This document shows positions 5,330 through 7,331 of a stretch of 7,331 nt of DNA, in pieces. Origin of the DNA: an uncultured Collinsella sp. (GTDB lineage Bacteria; Actinomycetota; Coriobacteriia; Coriobacteriales; Coriobacteriaceae). The stretch covers positions 1 through 7,331 of the forward strand of contig USAX01000094.1 in NCBI GenBank assembly GCA_900552705.1, given 5' to 3'. Position 1 is the stretch's first letter. Each line of letters opens with the position of its first letter. Made by a program: the position numbers and the translations under genes. Below the pieces are notes generated by a model. It saw only the letters and a list, made by a program, of their open reading frames with translations. It was not told the origin of the DNA and made no database searches.

Positions 5330-7242
5330 AGGGCGGTAACTCCCGGCTCATCGTCGAGCTGCGGAATCGAGCCTATAACGTTGTCAGCCAGCCAGTTCAT
5401 CTCGACAATCTGCGTACTCGGCAGCGGGGGAAAGCCTTCGATCTGCACCACGCCGTCTTGGCTATGGAGCTCGCCGCCAAATGGATTGATGGAGCCCTCG
5501 ACGATGCCATTGCGGAGCAGCTGAACAAGCTTGCGCGTCTGATAAGGCAGGCCCGGAGCGTAGCGAATGTCGATGACGCCCGAGCTCATACCATACCAGT
5601 AGTTGACGGCACGAACCTGGCTGTCGTCACTGGTCTCATCCCAGGTGCCGTGCAGCAGGCTTCGCACGATAAGCTCGTAGTATCGGCCCCAGTTCCATAC
5701 CGGCATGGCGATGCCGACGACCTTGCCATCGACCAGGCGGTGGAGTCCGTAGGCCGTGGGGTCCTCCAACGACTTGGACATGTCAGCGCCGGTCATAACG
5801 CTCACGCCTTCGCGGCACATGGCCTCGGCAAGACCGCCGGCGGGCACATCGCCCCAGGTCAGGATAATTTGCGCGCGGGGGTCGAGCAGCGAGGCTCCAA
5901 TCGCAAAGGCGTTGATCTCGCTAAGCGCGCCCGACGCAAAGACGGACGCGTGGTAACCAATGCGATGGTTGTCCGCCATACTGGCGGCAAGGGCGCCCAG
6001 GAGGAACTTGGCCTCGTACATCTTGCCAAAGTACGAACGGACGCTTTGGTGGGGAAGGCCGATAGAGCAGTTGAGGAACCGAACCTGGGGATACTCAACG
6101 GCAGCCCTGAGCGTGTATTCCATCAGGCGGTGCGAGGTCGAGAAGATGACGTTGTCTCCATGTTTGACAGCCGTTTCCACGGCGGCGTAGAACATGTCCG
6201 GATCGTGGCAGTCCTCGAATGCCTCGGTGCGCACGATGCCGCCAAAGTGCTCGTCGAGATACTGGCGCCCCTGGTCGTGCAGGCTGTCCCAGCTCGACGT
6301 AACGCAGGGGAATTCATGGATAAAGGCGATGCGCAGGGGGTTGGCCGCCGAGTAGACGGTCTTGCCCATAAAGAAGTTGAGCACGCCGGAGGTGGACTTG
6401 GCGGGTGTCTCTTCCTCATCGACGCTCGGTGCCTCGACAAGATCGACCTTGTCCTCGTCATTTTTGCCGGCAATGACCAGCTCGCGCCAAATCTTGCACA
6501 GGCGGTTTACGACGATGTCCGTCGGCGTATCCAGCAGGCGGTCCTGGTTGTACACGTTGAGGTAGACGAGCATGGCGTCGGCGGGCGTAATGTCCAGATG
6601 GTCGCCGCCGGCGCGCAGGTAGGCGCGTTTAAAGAGTAGGAAGGTGTGGCGCAGGTAGTCGACCTTTTTCTGTGGCCACTTTTCGACAAGGTCCTGGCCG
6701 AGCATCTTGGCGAGCGTCTCGTAGCTTCCCTCGCGCGAGAACTCGATCTCGTATAGGGGGCAGACGCGCCAAAACGCGCAGAACTCGCCGTACAGGCGAC
6801 TTTCGACGGAATCCCATTTGCCGGGGTAGAGACGGGTGACCTTGGCCGAAACCGTCGGGGCGTCCAGGAATTTGAGGACGCTGACGCGCTTGTTGCCCTC
6901 CTGGACGTAAAACCGATGCATGAACTCGGTGACGATGATGGGGTCGCGATAGCCCTCGGTCACCTGGATGTCGTAGAGGTTGGACCACTTGCGGGCGAAC
7001 TCGGTGTTAAATGGCAACAGGGGCATAAAGTTGCACGAAAAGGCAGACTGACGGCCCTTGGTAACCGTGCCGACGATCATTTCGAGCGGAATGTCCCTTA
7101 GGCCGACGCTCTCTCGCTGACCTAAGGGGAGCTGGGCAACGAGGCTATCGAGGTCCGTAAGGTATGGGTGCTCGCTTTGGCTGATGGCGTGACGGCGTCC
7201 CTGCTCGCCGCGCTTGCGTGCTTGACGATAGGCCTCTTCCAT
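5326..7242 (-). CDS. ParB-like / BMP (PnrA-like) ligand-binding fusion protein
   Basis: A 638-aa protein with two halves. Residues 1-255 contain VQEGNKRVSVLKFL (113-126), which resembles the nucleotide-binding box of ParB/sulfiredoxin-fold proteins, preceded by a predicted beta strand and followed by a largely helical stretch. Residues 260-285 are an acidic, Ser/Thr-rich linker. From about 302 (LRIAFIHEFP) to about 590 the pattern matches the BMP/PnrA nucleoside-binding family, including SYFGKMYEAKFLLGALAASMADNHRIGY-like spacing at 403-430 and AFAIGASLLDPRAQIILTWGD at 445-465. Canonical BMP proteins are exported lipoproteins of ABC importers; this one begins MEEAYRQARKRG, with no signal peptide or lipobox, and no permease genes are adjacent. 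AAGGGAG (7251-7257) lies 8 nt before the ATG. It overlaps the phosphoesterase by 4 nt. A cytosolic sensor is an inference; function unknown. Confidence 0.85.
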   Translation of the reverse strand: MEEAYRQARKRGEQGRRHAISQSEHPYLTDLDSLVAQLPLGQRESVGLRDIPLEMIVGTVTKGRQSAFSCNFMPLLPFNTEFARKWSNLYDIQVTEGYRDPIIVTEFMHRFYVQEGNKRVSVLKFLDAPTVSAKVTRLYPGKWDSVESRLYGEFCAFWRVCPLYEIEFSREGSYETLAKMLGQDLVEKWPQKKVDYLRHTFLLFKRAYLRAGGDHLDITPADAMLVYLNVYNQDRLLDTPTDIVVNRLCKIWRELVIAGKNDEDKVDLVEAPSVDEEETPAKSTSGVLNFFMGKTVYSAANPLRIAFIHEFPCVTSSWDSLHDQGRQYLDEHFGGIVRTEAFEDCHDPDMFYAAVETAVKHGDNVIFSTSHRLMEYTLRAAVEYPQVRFLNCSIGLPHQSVRSYFGKMYEAKFLLGALAASMADNHRIGYHASVFASGALSEINAFAIGASLLDPRAQIILTWGDVPAGGLAEAMCREGVSVMTGADMSKSLEDPTAYGLHRLVDGKVVGIAMPVWNWGRYYELIVRSLLHGTWDETSDDSQVRAVNYWYGMSSGVIDIRYAPGLPYQTRKLVQLLRNGIVEGSINPFGGELHSQDGVVQIEGFPPLPSTQIVEMNWLADNVIGSIPQLDDEPGVTAL

Positions 7243-7270
7243 GGTGTCTACTCCCTTAGTCGTTTAAACA

Positions 7271-7300
7271 ACGATATGAACCATGGTACCACGATGCGAA
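7271..7300 (-). promoter_or_regulatory. Weak candidate promoter for the minus-strand gene pair
   Basis: On the minus strand TTCGCA (7300-7295) and TATCGT (7276-7271) are separated by 18 nt, the spacing of the two strong promoters in this window; each matches four of six consensus bases. The -35 touches the edge of the palindromic repeat. A start near 7264 would leave about 20 nt of leader. The match is poor enough that a promoter further upstream, beyond the window, is equally possible. Confidence 0.22.
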
Positions 7301-7331
7301 ACCACCACAAAGGTGCCTGTCCCCTTTGTGG
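7299..7331. repeat. REP-like palindromic repeat, copy 2 (cut by window end)
   Basis: Identical to 4583-4615 over all 33 nt present: left arm AACCACCACAAAGG (7300-7313), loop TGCCTGTCC (7314-7322) and the first 9 nt of the right arm. The remaining five arm bases would lie beyond the window. It has the same orientation as copy 1 and stands 57 nt upstream of the fusion gene start. On the minus strand it is followed by TTT, compatible with terminating an unseen upstream gene. Confidence 0.85.

Noticed and set aside
5458..6639. 393-codon plus-strand frame opposite the fusion gene, and a 332-codon frame at 4526-5524
   Set aside because: The minus strand carries the BMP and phosphoesterase motifs; the plus-strand translations show none and start inside hairpins or coding sequence.

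Overview
The window reads as a core chromosomal segment of a high-GC Gram-positive bacterium. Its codon use strongly favours C or G in third positions, and the protein sequences (EF-Tu, a C+ type L33, SecE with a Lys/Ala-rich head) suggest the Coriobacteriia, most likely a Collinsella-like gut actinobacterium. That placement is an inference from sequence feel and gene order, not from a search.

Bases 1-4571 hold the plus-strand translation/transcription block. A strong sigma70-type promoter (22-51) precedes tRNA-Tyr, tRNA-Thr, an elongator-like tRNA-Met and tuf (EF-Tu), closed by a strong intrinsic terminator at 1676-1712. A second promoter (1853-1882) shares an extended upstream block with the first. 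It opens rpmG (ribosomal protein L33, only 49 aa), tRNA-Trp, secE, nusG, rplK and rplA, closed by a terminator at 4533-4571. The order resembles the classical tRNA-tufB-secE-nusG-rplKA cluster, but rplJ-rplL does not follow rplA. The two spacers around rplK contain no gene; the rplK-rplA spacer can fold into three consecutive hairpins.

Bases 4583-7331 are different. Two minus-strand genes, overlapping by an ATGA stop/start, encode a 638-aa protein and a 236-aa calcineurin-like phosphoesterase. The large protein joins a ParB-like N-terminal half (EGNKR motif) to a PnrA/BMP-type ligand-binding half, with no signal peptide. An identical palindromic repeat (14-bp arms, 9-nt loop) lies at each end of this pair in the same orientation; one copy contributes two bases of the phosphoesterase stop codon and the other is cut by the window end.

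The housekeeping part is ordinary in content. The most interesting object is the minus-strand pair: a probably cytosolic nucleoside-sensor-like protein, translationally coupled to a predicted phosphoesterase and bracketed by REP-like palindromes. Its function is not established by anything visible here.
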